From contig NC_088708.1 of assembly GCF_963576615.1 (NCBI RefSeq), positions 28,961,191 through 29,025,190 on the forward strand: 64,000 nucleotides of DNA, in the 5' to 3' direction. Of the stretch, positions 24,161-36,624 are shown piece after piece. Position 1 is the first letter of the stretch. The number at the start of each line of letters is the position of its first letter. The notes beneath the pieces were generated by a model. The model saw only the letters and a program-made list of their open reading frames with translations. It did not search any database and was not told the origin of the DNA. This DNA is from Watersipora subatra (lineage: Eukaryota; Bryozoa; Gymnolaemata; Cheilostomatida; Watersiporidae). The position numbers were made by a program, and so were the translations under genes.

Positions 24161-24975
24161 TTTCTTTTAGCACGTAATAAAAACATCATTCTGTAGATGA
24201 TAACCAATGCCAATAAAAGGTTATACACACTTCGCTTTGTTTCTGTAAGTAGACGTTCTTACTTCCTTGTATTATGTTAGCTCTACTTAGTGGCCTTGTC
24301 TAGTGTGACCCATTTTTTGTCTAGTGTGACTCATCAATTGAATGACTATACAATAATTCAATTGTTGTATAGCCAGGCAGAGCTACAATATACTCTGTTA
24401 ACCACCTACCACCACATTAATAACGAACACAACACTTTTAAATACTGAGGTGATTTGGTAACACATGACAAGTAGTGCACTTGGGCACTACAAGTAGTGC
24501 ACTTGGGGCGATGTTTATTTGACCAAGATAATCATAACTATAATTTTTAGTAGAAGGTAGTGGGTTGAGAGTTATTGGATAGGGTAACCTATATATGGTA
24601 ACAATACATTGATTAACTTCAACACAGCATTGTTGCAATTTTTGAAGGCGAGTTGTGATATTTCAGCGGTATTATTACAGCTTACCTATGGTTTTTGTTG
24701 GAGTCCAGAACTATTAGTATTGTGGATAATAACAAAATTGTGATATGCTTTTTTGTAGTTTGGTATCACTTCAGTGATTGGATTATACCTGTTTGAAAAT
24801 TATTGCAAAGAGGTTGGAACAGAATTATGGTTGAAACCTGTTGAGGAATGTGTTAACTATTTATTACAAAGTACATAATACAATATATAATAATTACAAC
24901 ATTACAAGGTAACTTACATGAGATAATCAAAAATCAATAAAAACAATAAATTGTGAAAACAACCAAGAGTTTGAT
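24161..24975. other. Between the LINE and the RABGGTA 3' end
   Basis: No gene seen. Contains a direct repeat (gtctagtgtgac twice, about 24298-24330) and a hairpin at about 24345-24372 (ctatacaa ... ttgttgtatag). Confidence 0.4.
24860..24865 (-). terminator. Probable poly(A) signal of RABGGTA
   Basis: AATAAA on the minus strand, 111 bp past the stop codon. Position and orientation fit; the hexamer alone is weak evidence. Confidence 0.5.
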
Positions 24976-27900
24976 TCAACCATCTGTAAGAGTCCAAGGG
25001 TTACCATCAAGTTGAATTTCAGTCAACCCTCTACAAGTAGCTATCGTCTCATCCACTGCCTCTCGATCGGTCAACACTGCAAATTAAAACAAAATACACA
25101 AATAAATATACCTGAGATTCTGCTGTATTTTAAAAACTTTTTGTTATCAGCTTTTTAAAATATCTGATAAAAAGAATAATTTTGTGTTAGCTCCACAATA
25201 ATCTCCAATCCTAAAGAGCATGACAGTACAAAGAGTTAAAGAAAATCCCTCGGAGCCTACTGAAGAATGGTTAAACATTTTAAGAAGTTAAATCTGTTTG
25301 AATTTCTTTTTAAATTGTGAGACCCTGAACTATAGTATGACTATAGTTGACAAGCATATTTATCCAGCACTAAATACAAGCAGCAAAGTTTTTATATTTG
25401 GATTTGTTTATATACTATTAAAAATAGATTTGATGAAGCAAAGTGCACAGTCGAGTGGTTATACTAGGTAATTGGCAACATCTGATTTCCAATTATTACA
25501 TAAACATATCCAAGAATAAAACTTGAATTGGAGCAAAATGTCATGAACTTTCAAGTAATTAAAAAAATTGAAATACAGCTTGTGTTTGCTACAAAAAACA
25601 TAAGTTGACTATACAAAGCTTCGAGAGGCATAGCTCTGGCATTGTTTAGCAACGGAATAAGCATAGCTCTGGCATTGTTTAGCAACGGAATAAGCATAGC
25701 TCTGGCATTGTTTAGCAACGGAATAAGCATAGCTCTGGTATTGTTTAGCAATGGACTAAGCATAGCTGACATATATTATATACATGTACGCAACAATAAC
25801 TCAGACCACAGCGAAGCTAACAACAAAACTTACTGTTATTGCTGATGTTGAGGTAGACGAGATTTGACATATTGCGCAAACCTCTACTACTGCATATTCT
25901 GTTGTTAGATAAGTTTAGCGACTGTAACCTCTGCAGGTAGTTGATTCCTTGAAGACTAGTAAGTTTATTGTTAGACAGGTCTAACTTAACTACGGTGTAA
26001 AGCAGGTTTTGATGATATAAGCTAGTCAGATGTCTATGCGACAAGTCTAGCTCTATGGATGGTGATGCACCCATCAGTGTTTTCTCCCAGATAAATCTAC
26101 TCTCTACAAGACAAAAAAATGGATGAGAATTTCGGAAAAATCTTTTCAAAGCTTTTTAGTATATATAGATAAACTGCATATAGTAATTGAAACAAAAAAC
26201 ATTGGCTTCGCACATGAATGTTATATTGCAGCAAGCTGTAACAACACAAAGACAGGAAACAAAGAATGATCCTTGTTCCACAAGGATCAAACCAATCAAG
26301 GTGAATACAACATACGCAGGTCTCTGTAATAGTTTGCTCGATAGGAGTCGACCAGCATGAGCTTTTGCAAATTGTGCGTGATCTCATCTTCATACTTGTC
26401 AGGGTCAAGAGAGTTCATGAGCAGCACGATGGTAAGCAGCACCCCTGGACAAACAGAATGTCATCAGCAGTACATTATGATGACCATACAATGTGTACAG
26501 ACAAGCCTCATTTGTTCAGACTAGTACAGGCATTTAAAAAGTCTAGAAATTGGAAATTGAGTACAGTACTGAAGTATACTGAAGTATACGAAAATACTTC
26601 AGTACTTTCGTATACTTCAGTATTTTCGTATCCGTATACTATATCCGTATTTCTCGTATACTTCGTATTTTCGTATCCATATACTTCAGTACTGAAGTAT
26701 ACGGAAATTGAGTACAGTACTGAAATACTGTCCATTAAACAGCTTATATTGTCTCCCATACAAACTCGTTGGCTACAATGTACATATTTGGCTATACCTA
26801 CAATAGGGTCCTGTAAAATGTTAATAACAGTAATAATAACAAACAAAAATTATATTACAACACTCTGGCAGGAAACTCCAACGCACGCCTCCTGTTTCGC
26901 GAGAGCTGCCTATCGGTTAAGGCTGTTACTTCTCGAACAGACATGGCCGCATCGGACAATTCTCCAGACCCCGAAAGCTATCTAAACAATTAAGTCTGGC
27001 AAATTCCCGGACAAGCGGACCGACTATACCACCCAGGAATAGGTGAAGGTCTAAAAATGCTTACATTTATTTTCTGGCTCCAGTTCAAATAATTCCTGGC
27101 AACTTTCCAATTCCTTGTCCAGCACATCGGTAGTCGCTGCAGTTACATCGCGCCTGCAAATAGCGAAAATTTGTTAACACGTCTTCGGCCAACTCCAAGT
27201 CCACTCGTATGTGATGATTGATGTTCACAGCCTAACCAATAGTAGCTTACCTAAAGTATGCGTCCTTAAGGCCTGTAGCTGTCTCAGCATGAAAGGTATC
27301 AAATTCTTTCTCCTCGCCGTTATACAACGCACGAACTGATTGGTTAGATGTATGATTGGAGCAAAACCAGACACACGAGTACCCCTGGTCTGACGGCGCA
27401 GTCCACGACACCGACTCATTATCTAACACCTATGAATAAACCTCTCTACTTGTCTAAACATATAAAAATTATACAAATAACAAAACATTTCAAACTCATT
27501 AAAAATAATATATGTTGTGATGTTTTAACATATATTGCATAAAGTCAGATGTTTTAACATACCGTAAAACCTCTATTTGAGCTCCACGGTGCTGTATTTT
27601 TCAACCCTCCCTTTATAGTGGCGTTCTATTTGAAGCGACACTCAAATAGATAGTGACACACTTTATTTTCGACTAGCTGGTCAGAATTTTGAGAAAATAA
27701 ATTTAACCCTTTTACGAGCAAAGTGATGCTAATATTGCCTATATTTTGCGCTTTCCTTTGGGAAAGCGACATTAATGTCATCGACCTCAGCATTTTTGTT
27801 AAACGATTTTTCATATATGTCACAGTGTCAGACCGAGTCAAACAAGGAACTACTTTGAATAAAACATATTAAACAGATACAGCTATTACTTACGTCGATG

Positions 27901-30900
27901 CTTTCAAGTTTTCAAGAAAAAACCGAAAATCTCTGATGTTAGAAAACGGATTTCGATACGCCAAAAATAAAAGCAGCGATTACGTTGTAAGCCGTTCCTG
28001 ATGATTATTTTCATCATGCATTAAAACAATTCAGAGTCTTCAGATCAGGTTGTACACTACATTATGGACAAATCTGAAAACAATGGATCAAATTTAGATC
28101 TTAGTGATTTCGAATCAGGGTGTAGTTCTGATGATTGTGACAATCGATGTTTTCAGGCACACGGTCACTAAAACAATGGCAACCACTACAGCACTACCGA
28201 GTCATTATTAGAACCATTTTGTAGAAAATTTTCTACTGATCCCTTCCTATTATGGATTCGCAAAAATCAAACATAATGAATGTCAAAGTGGCGGTATAAT
28301 AAAGGTGGCACTCAAAAAGAGGTTTTAGGGTAATTGCATAAAACCAGAATTTTAAGCACAATGCATTACACAATAGCTGTGGTTTACTTGCCACATCAGA
28401 TGTGGCAAGTAAACCATCATGGTTTACTTGCCACATCGGATGAAGGCTAACTGCTAGAGCGATGAACTAAATGATTCAATCGCGATATGGTATTAACTTT
28501 TGCCAGTTACATCGTTCACATGCGCTACCTAGCATCACAACTCAACTCTATCTCGACCTCTAATATCTACCGCAGATTTATATTTTGTGGGATAAATAAA
28601 TCCTTGACAAAAAATAGTAGTTACAATTTAGCAGATTCAAATCAGATATCACGAATAATATTAATGCCATTCAACACTAATTACTTAGTATACAGGGTTC
28701 AGAAAAATTTAATCTGACAGTATTTACAGGAAGATAGTTCTATAGTAGTGGTAGATGTCTGGAAATACCTTTACAGGAACAGAGAAGGTGAGGACAACTC
28801 TAGCACCATCACTGTTGACATCGAGCAACTTCATGGGCCGTTCAACTGAAAGACAAGACTATTTTGAATAAAGTCGACTTGGTAAAGACATCTATTCACG
28901 ATGCCTAATAGCCAATAGCTAGATCCCTAATAGCGTATAGCTAGATGCCTAATAGCGTATAGCTAGATGCCTAATAGTGTATAGCTAGATCCCTAATAGT
29001 GTATAGCTAGATGCCCAATAGTGTATAGCTAGATCCCTAATAGCGTATAGCTAGATGCCTAATAGTGTATAGCTAGATGCCTAATAGTGTATAGCTAGAT
29101 CGCTAATAGCGTATAGCTAGATGCCTAATAGTGTATCGTTAGATGCCTAATAGCGTATGGCTAGATTCCTAATAGCGTATAACTAGATCACTAACAGCGT
29201 ATAGCTAGATTCCTAATAACGTGTAGCTAGATCCCTATGAACGTATAGCTATATTCTTAATAGCGTATAGCTAGATGCCTAATAGTATATAGCTAGATCA
29301 CAAATAATGGAACTCAAAAAGGAAGTGTAGTGATTGATAAGTTGATTGATTGAGATTGATTGAGTTGATAGAAAATGTAAAGCATTAAAGTCAAACCTTG
29401 ACCTATGATCGCCACTATATACAAATCTGTAAACATACGATGAAGGTTTGGGAAATATTTAGCCGCATACTCAAAGCAATTTCCAACATACAATGTCCCA
29501 ATTTTGTCAAACTGCTGCAGTTTTGTAAATCAATACAGGCGTATCCTGTTCTCCTCATAGTTTGGTTCTCTGGTGTTTGTGTAAAATGAAAGGGAGCTTT
29601 ATAACTTCTTTTTTATTACGGATGCAAAACTAGTGCAAGGGGTGGATGCAAGACTAGCGCAAGGGGTGGTAGCGGTGAAAAAGGACGACGACGATGCTTT
29701 ACTTAAAATTCAAGTGGAAATTATATAAAAACCTTAACAAACAGATATGGATTAACTCTTTTAAAGACTGAAGAAGTTGTAATAGTCATGGTGAGAAAAA
29801 AAGTGATGTGAAGAGAGAATTCTAGCGGAATGCCGGGCGTTGCACGGGTAATAAAATCATTACCGAATGAATTTGAGTAACTTTTGGTAGTAACTTAAGC
29901 TAACTATAATTAACTTATAAGCTAGTAAAATAGCTTACAATAACAAAAGACTATAAGATGATCATCTATATAATTTATATATAAATATTTCTCAAAGTAT
30001 GTGTGTGGATATGTGTGCCATTCCGGCTATAGCGCACACTGATTATTTTACCAATGCGGCCATGCGTTACAACACCCGTTTAGAAATATTTTTCGTAAGG
30101 TTCAATTACTATATCTGAGGTCAAGGCCAATTCTTCTCACGCGAACAATGATATTGTCTCCGTAGGAAGAGCCTCCACGGTATCTTTCCGTTCGGTCAGA
30201 CAAAGACAGTACAATATCTCATTTTATATTTGTACTGGTATCGAGAGGTACCAGTATCGTCGTATTCAAAGTTTTGATGGATAGCTTCTGGTGGAACAGT
30301 AACCTTTTTTATACACACAAATTTCTATGCAAGAATTGTTATTATTAATTCTACATATTCAGGATTTTTATTTTATTTTATCAGTTCGTATTAATTGTAC
30401 CATTACCGAATCCTCTTTTATTGTAATCGTAGCATAACCGACTTAACTTAGCTATTACTTGCTAATTATTTCACATTTACATCTAAACCTTTTTATAGTC
30501 GTTTCGTTTTTTAAAATTTATTTGACTTGCACAAAACATTTTCCTCATGATATGAAGTTAAAAAAAAGTTGTTTGACAAAGTTTGAAAACCTTTCCAGTT
30601 GTTTTTATTTTTTCTTAATTCATTTCAATTACGCAAAACACTTTTCTCATGATATGTAGTATGAAAGTTAGAATGAAAAATGTTGTTATAGGGTATATTA
30701 AATACAAATCAATTTTCTACGTAAAGACCTTTTTATTACCCGGGCAACGCCGGGTAGTATAGCTAGTATAATATAACAATGATCTTCAAGCGTGTTAGTA
30801 GTACACAATAGTATTTTCACAAACGCTTCGAGCATGCGTATTTCAATCGGTGTAATGAGTATGGCCACAATTATTCCTTATTACAGCAATGTAGCTGCTT

Positions 30901-33900
30901 GGCCTAGTGGTAAGTACCTCTGTCTGTAGACCTGGAGGTTCTGAGTTCAAACCCAATGGGCAGTAGATTTTTTGGTTCCTATGACTTTATCGCTATAACT
31001 GGACACAAGACCAAAAGACAGACTTTCACATTTCTATAAATGTAGATCTACTAGCTGTGTTACCCGGCGTTGCCCGAGTATTAAAAATCAGCTTATAAAC
31101 AATGAGAAGTAATCAAAGTTGCCTGCCACTTGCTATTCGCCTGGCAGATTGCCAATGGAAAATTTTAGTAAGCTAACTAATGACAATCACCTACTTATGC
31201 AATCACCCTGCGTGGTATGCAAAGCCATTGGGTATGTGCTGTCATATACTGACTTATATCGGCATGCTATCAACTCATTCTCTGTGGCCTATTGGGTAGG
31301 GTGTTGGACTGGTGAACGGTGGGGTCTGAGATCAAATCTTTTTTGGTGCGGATTATTTATTCCAAGGTTTTAATAGCTATAGCCGGAATGCATACATACT
31401 AGTGTTAAGCCAGTAAGGAGTTACGAGATGTGAGAACCGCTCTTAATGATACCGAGAGGTTTTCGGTATCCGGAAAATCAATCATTTTCGGTGACAGCTA
31501 GTTATCCGCGGCTGGTTTGATATGATCGGTATTTATCCATGAAAGCCTATCGGTAAATGGTTATCCGGATAGATTTTTGTATTTGACAGGCTACAGCATT
31601 ACCAGCTACGTGTGTGCGTGGGAGAATCTCCCGCACAATCAGCTGCTTATGAAAGAGCTCATTTGACGTCGCTATGTAACGGAATGAGAAAGAAATGAGA
31701 AAAATCGCGCGTCAATTGATGTGACGGTTAATAGCAAAACGCATCTTTGACGAACACGCTAATAAAAAAGAGTCTCTCAACGCACATTGGCAATCACAAC
31801 TTTTCCTCAGAAAAAAGTGCAAGGATATCCTATCCGACACTAAATTATATACCGGCCCAACACTAATACATATGGACATACTTTGAGAAATATATAGACT
31901 AACAAACATTTTGATATAGAATAACTTTGCAGGTTAAAGTTTGACTGTACGCAAAACCTACATAGTAGTAAATACATACACTGAGAACCTATGACGTGTA
32001 CAAGACATCATAAAAAATGCTGATGGAAATCTGCAAGAGACCAACCTCTGCCGAGAAGCCACCTGTGATAGAACCAGGCACTTTGGTCGTTAGGATCAGT
32101 GAAAAAGGCATTCTGTACAAGCTCCATCTCTGCAACATGGGCGATACAGGTAAAATACCTACTCACTAAAACATCACTTGCGCTGCTTTACAAAGAAAAA
32201 TACGATATGGGTAGGTGATGACAATAAAAGTAATTGAACATGTTTCTAACAGAACTTTTAATAAACCTCTAACACAATGCAATAGCTGCAAAAATACTTC
32301 TACGCTCAATAGTACTAAATGGCCAATCAGTTTGAGTGGTTAGCTTCAAATTCGAGTGATCTTACAAATCCTACCAAGGACAAGCAGAGAGTGTACGGCA
32401 ATACCTTAGTAAAGAGTGGACTATACGAGAGACAAGTTGGCCATATAAGTTGATACCGTAGAAGAATGTGGACTGCATGAGAGAAAATTTGGCCATATAA
32501 GATGATACCTTAGAAGAGTGTGGACCGCATGAGAGAAAAGTTCACCATATAAGATAATACCTTAGAAGAGTGTGGACTGCATAAGAGAAAAGTTGGCCAT
32601 ATAAGATGATACCTTAGAAAAGTGTGGACTGCATGAGAGAAAAGTTGGCCATATAAGATGATACCTTAGAAGAGTGTGGACAGCATGAGAGAAACGTTGG
32701 CCATATAAGATGATACCTTAGAAGAGTGTGGACAGCATGAGAGAAAAGTTGGCCATATAAGATGATACCTTAGAAAAGTGTGGACAGCATGAGAGAAATG
32801 TTGGCCATATAAGATGATACCTTAGAAGAGTGTGGACTGCATAAGAGAAAAGTTGGCCATATAAGATGATACCTTATATGGTCTTGTCTTACCTTGATGG
32901 AGAATGGACTGAGTCAAGCCAGAACTGTGACCAGAGCAAGAACCATGAATCTGAGGAAGAAGCTTGCTTCTATAATGCCATGAAGAATAGTTGGAGAAAT
33001 TACTCGCAATCTTCTCGAATGTAAAGTTGAGTTCCTCCTCGGCTGTGACCTTTGAGTGCTTAATCACAAATCTCCGATAATCCCAACAATGGACTGCAAA
33101 CAAATAATTTGATGACGAAACGATGTTCCACGAGTCACCCACCAACGACAGCAAAATTACTCTGGAAGACACGAAAGCAAGTATATCAAGATGCTCTCTT
33201 TGTGTGACATACGTGTAGTTGCATTCCATACTAAGGCATTCTTCCTAGGTGACACAGGAGCAGTAGTGGCTAGATGCCTTTCCAAGGATGCACAATAGCA
33301 CATTACGAGGTTTTGTTTTTAGATGGGACATGAGTAATCATAGCTAGGTGCTCTTCCTATACGCATGTGACTAGAGAGCAACCAAGGCAACTAGATGAAC
33401 TTCATAGAAATTGCTTTTCTAAATACTGTGGACCAAATCAATATGCCATTTAAGCAGCGGAACATAAAAGTAAAATTGTTGACATTATTAATTTCAATTT
33501 TAAAATTTAGTTTAAAATTCAAAACAAACAATTTTGAAAAAGCCACAACAATGAAAACATTTTTTCACAGATAACACTTAAAATAAATATTTACTGCTTA
33601 TTCAACCTTGAAAAAACCTTATTCGGGCAATTATACCCCTTTAATCTAATCAGCTTGAATTGGACACTTTGCACAATTATCATATGCAGTCATACATCGA
33701 AATACGAGTGCCCGTACATACAAGAAAATTGAGATACGAGCAAAATTTCGAGCAAGTTTCCGCCTTGAGATACGGAACAACTTTGAGATATGAGCCTTTT
33801 CTTGTTCCGGCCACTAAGTGGCGAGGTATGCAGGAGACCGATTTCGAGAACAGCATCGCTTGTTCTTTCTCATCAAATCAGTTTGAAAAAAGTTTTTAAA

Positions 33901-36624
33901 AGTTCTCTAAAAGTTACAGAGAAAACAAGGCAAAAATTGCCAAGCCGGAAAAAAGATAATAGAATAATTACAATGAAGAAAAAATTAGAGTTTAATTTTG
34001 TAAAAGATTAAAACTTAGCTTTAAGTGTGTGTTTAGCAAACTAAATTCATTTAAGATAAATTCAAAGCTTATGTAGCGTCACAAGTCCAGTGTACCAAAC
34101 GCCTTGCTGTCAAGTCTCTCCCACACCGCCATTAGCTGCTACATCTATCTCGAAAGTAGGAACGCTATACAGTACTGTACATAGTAATGTTACATTTTAT
34201 TGCAGATCATAACCGCTAAATAGGTATTTGTTTACTTTGTGAGCGTAGGTAGTGAATTACAACAATTAAAAATACATTTTTCCAATCCTGTTTTTAGGTG
34301 TTTTTTTTTCATAGTATCAGACCGGATTAATTTGTAGATAATTATTTTATATAAGAAATATTGCTTTGAGACATGAGAAGATTAACATACAAGCTCAGTG
34401 CCAGAACGCATTAAGCTCGTAAGTCAAGGCATGATTGTATTAGTTACATGTTATAAATCCCTACAACCACTAACACATACATAGGAATACTCCAACAGTT
34501 TAGAATTAATCAAGAGGTTTTTCTGTGAGATGTGCGATGACAAAAGGTAATAAATGTGAACAAGTCGACTAGCAGCTTGTAGGTAATCAAGTTTTGGTAA
34601 GGAAAACAGTGAAGTAGTATAAACGGCATTCTGGATTTTCAAAATTTAATAAAAATAATGCGCTAGTAATAAACTTACAATTTCTTTCGTCATATGTAAG
34701 GAACTTGTTACAAAGAGTCAGCTCTCGTTCCCAGTCAGCTTTTGGATGATGTAGCAGAACAAAACATCGATGTTCCCAGCTTCCATACGACTTTGGATTG
34801 TAGGTGAGACAACTCACAAGGAAAGATAATTCTTCATCAAACAATTCACATATCCTTGTTTCGGGTCTAAACATGGAGAATTACATAAAAAGTACATTTA
34901 AATGATCTGATACAGCCAACAGAAAGTTTATATCTAATCATGTTTCTATCTAGGAGATCTTAGCCAAGATGACTAATACAGCTCAAGCACTTTGCACCAT
35001 GCAATGAGAATAACATGTCAATCCATATCTAAGTAAGAATGATGAATTATTTGCACAGCCGCATTATCATTGGAAAAAAAAGCAAGTTATTCAGCCAATC
35101 GTGGAACAACAAAAAAGTTTGGATCGTATGACCTTTTTGTTATTCAAAAATGATAATGGAGGATGGCATTTATATTGTTACGATATTTGTCTGCGACATC
35201 ACGTTATTTAAAAATCGGGCCAATGATTGAGCACCTCGTTTCACTTCCTCAAAGATGTATTTGACATGAAGATCAAAGAATTTCGAGTAGATGGGATTTG
35301 TTTACTCTACTAACTCACCAACTACTAATTTGCTACCAATTAACTAGACCAGTGGTTACTAATTACTAATTTATTAGGTTACAATCTTTTAGCTATAACA
35401 AAACATCCAACATCCTCGCTTTACAACTAGCTGTTGTTTCCCTGATGACATCTTCAACACTTTATAATAAAACACTTAAAATGGCCAAAAATTCTAACAG
35501 ATATTCCTCGTGATAGCAAGCATTACTGTTTCATTGAAATAAATAGTAAATATCTATAAGCACTGATTGTTTACATTTTGGTGGTAAATACACTTTACAC
35601 AAATCCCTCCAGCATGAGTATTATTGACACATAGATCAATAGATCATAGGTCAAGCAACAAGATAAGTGTTTTACAACTACACATCTCACACTAACAAAT
35701 GTTAATTGATTGTAAAAGTCAAGCGCCAATAAAACAAGCAAGGAATTCACAAATGATCACAAATAGCGAACACGGAAACTTACAAGGACTTTATTAAATG
35801 GAGATATATCTCCTTCCTATAGTTCCAAAGGCTATATACATCTGGGTTTTTTGCAAGAACTGCCCCACTAAGCTGCAAAGCCTCAATATCCAACTCTCCG
35901 GCAACTCTCTAGAAACATTGAAGGCAGAAGAGTACAGTACAACAGCAAATTATTATTTCGCAAAACCTTATCATTTATTGTGAAGTTGATCATCTCGGAT
36001 TAATGAATCTTTTAGGAAAATTATTTAAGCCACATTTGATGCGCTGTTTAGTAGCTTTGACTGTACAATAGGTAGCTTAGTTATTAGTATAGCTGAGCAG
36101 TTGGATTGTAGTGTTGTAACAAATGTGGTGTCGATTGACCAATCAAAGGCCATCCTCAACATGAGCACTAAAATTAACTTTACTTCTGTAAACCACTGCA
36201 ATCTTCTGCAGCCTGTACAATGCACCATCATTATCATAATGGTCTACCTGTGGTTATGTGCACAATGCTAAAACCTCAAAAGTATACTGTCTCAATAACT
36301 ATATCCTGTGATCATTGATGTGTGTACATTTCATTCATGCAATATCGCCAGGAAACCACTCTTAAGTCTACTTTTTGGCACAGTACCATAAATTTTTTAT
36401 CACTAGATATTTTGTACTATAAGATTGATAATTAAGCTGTAATAATAACATTGCTAACAGTGATTGAAGAGGTGGTTTAGAACATTATAGATAGGAAATT
36501 TATCAATAATCACCTTCGCAAAGATTCGTGAAGTAGCTGTCTGATATGCCTTCACCTTTTTATCTTGTTCCAGCTGTCTTGCTTTTTCCTGTTCCTCTGT
36601 AGTCTTTACTTTTAATCTTCCGTG
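24976..36624 (-). CDS. RABGGTA: Rab geranylgeranyltransferase alpha subunit (start codon in an unseen upstream exon)
   Basis: Eleven in-frame exons: 36514-36624, 35784-35908, 34679-34866, 32893-33093, 32046-32129, 28769-28845, 27251-27429, 27065-27153, 26316-26444, 25834-26103, 24976-25076 (stop TGA 24976-24978). They give 517 residues, 518 with Met (human 567). The first exon opens right after an acceptor with [20 protein letters not shown], so only the ATG is missing; ATG|GT at 39192-39194 is a weak candidate. Five prenyltransferase alpha repeats are visible: [73 protein letters not shown]. Next comes the Ig-like insert (28769-28845 and 27251-27429), then [16 protein letters not shown], then C-terminal leucine-rich repeats ([27 protein letters not shown]). 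With the beta subunit and REP it attaches geranylgeranyl groups to Rab C-termini in the cytosol. His2, here the first codon, is known to sit at the active-site zinc of the beta subunit. Confidence 0.95.
25628..25759 (+). repeat. 33-bp tandem repeat, 4 copies
   Basis: Unit gcatagctctggcattg + tttagcaacggaataa, 132 bp, exact register, in the last RABGGTA intron. Confidence 0.95.
26560..26706. repeat. Self-complementary gtatacttcagta cluster
   Basis: About 145 bp built from actgaagtatac and its complement in both orientations, with cgtatttt variants between. It lies in the RABGGTA intron between the exons at 26316-26444 and 27065-27153. It could fold extensively; no known family recognised. Confidence 0.75.
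27562..28330. mobile_element. MITE with ccgtaaaacctc termini, TA-flanked
   Basis: The left end ccgtaaaacctctatttgag and the complement of the right end (ccctaaaacctctttttgag) match at 17 of 20 positions. TA lies on both sides. 769 bp. Inside, 28063-28150 reads [16 protein letters not shown] and further acidic residues on the plus strand, which may be a transposase N-terminal remnant. It lies in a RABGGTA intron. A Tc1/mariner-type origin is likely from TA. Confidence 0.7.
28919..29292 (+). repeat. 22-bp minisatellite, 17 copies
   Basis: Unit ctagatgcctaatagtgtat ag (22 bp), 374 bp in exact register plus partial copies at each end. In a RABGGTA intron, 73 bp upstream (on the minus strand) of exon 28769-28845. 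Confidence 0.93.
29828..31040 (+). mobile_element. Helentron-like repeat (copy 3), split by an inverted copy of its own family
   Basis: Its left part, 29828-29959 (gccgggcgttgcacgggtaat ... aagctagtaaaat), and right part, 30767-31040 (aatgatcttcaagcgtg ... actttatcgctataactgg), together line up with the copy at 7851-8256. A reverse-orientation member (29960-30766) sits at the break. The right part holds a tRNA-like segment at about 30899-30970 with box A tggcctagtgg and a box-B-like gagttcaaaccc. Confidence 0.7.
29960..30766 (-). mobile_element. Helentron-like repeat (copy 4), inserted in copy 3
   Basis: On the minus strand it begins ctagctatactacccggcg, forms the GC-rich hairpin acccggcgttgcccgggt, and continues aataaaaagg. 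It ends near catactttgagaaatattta. It is about 800 bp, close in length to copy 5. Confidence 0.7.
31051..31900 (+). mobile_element. Helentron-like repeat (copy 5), apparently full length
   Basis: Begins ctagctgtgttacccggcgt with an adjacent hairpin and a run of a. Contains tRNA-like tggcctattgggtagggtg and ggtctgagatcaaatc at about 31287-31340. Ends catactttgagaaatatata at about 31895. No protein coding seen. A 5' ctag followed by a stem-loop is typical of non-autonomous Helentrons, but I cannot exclude a SINE. Confidence 0.65.
32401..32868 (+). repeat. 52-bp minisatellite, 9 copies, abutting a splice donor
   Basis: Unit starts ataccttagaagagtgtgg and contains agttggccatataagatg. 468 bp, 9 x 52. 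A tenth, truncated unit carries the array to within about 15 nt of the donor of RABGGTA exon 32893-33093. Confidence 0.94.
33687..34439. mobile_element. Pogo/Tigger-like MITE
   Basis: Ends cagtcatacatcgaaatacg and, complemented from the right, caatcatgccttgacttacg. Such ends (gaaatacgag/ttacgag) recall pogo/Tigger elements. The interior at 33825-34080 (gagaccgatttcgagaacag, gcatcgcttg, aaacttagctttaagtgtg) is shared with 51945-52200. In a RABGGTA intron. Confidence 0.65.

Noticed and set aside
26508-26846. RABGGTA exon beginning [11 protein letters not shown] after an acceptor-like site
   Set aside because: It does not match the family. The exon at 26316-26444 gives [19 protein letters not shown] in the correct phase.
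30899-30970. Functional tRNA gene
   Set aside because: The A- and B-box-like words are present, but I cannot build an acceptor stem or a proper anticodon arm, and the segment is embedded in a dispersed repeat.
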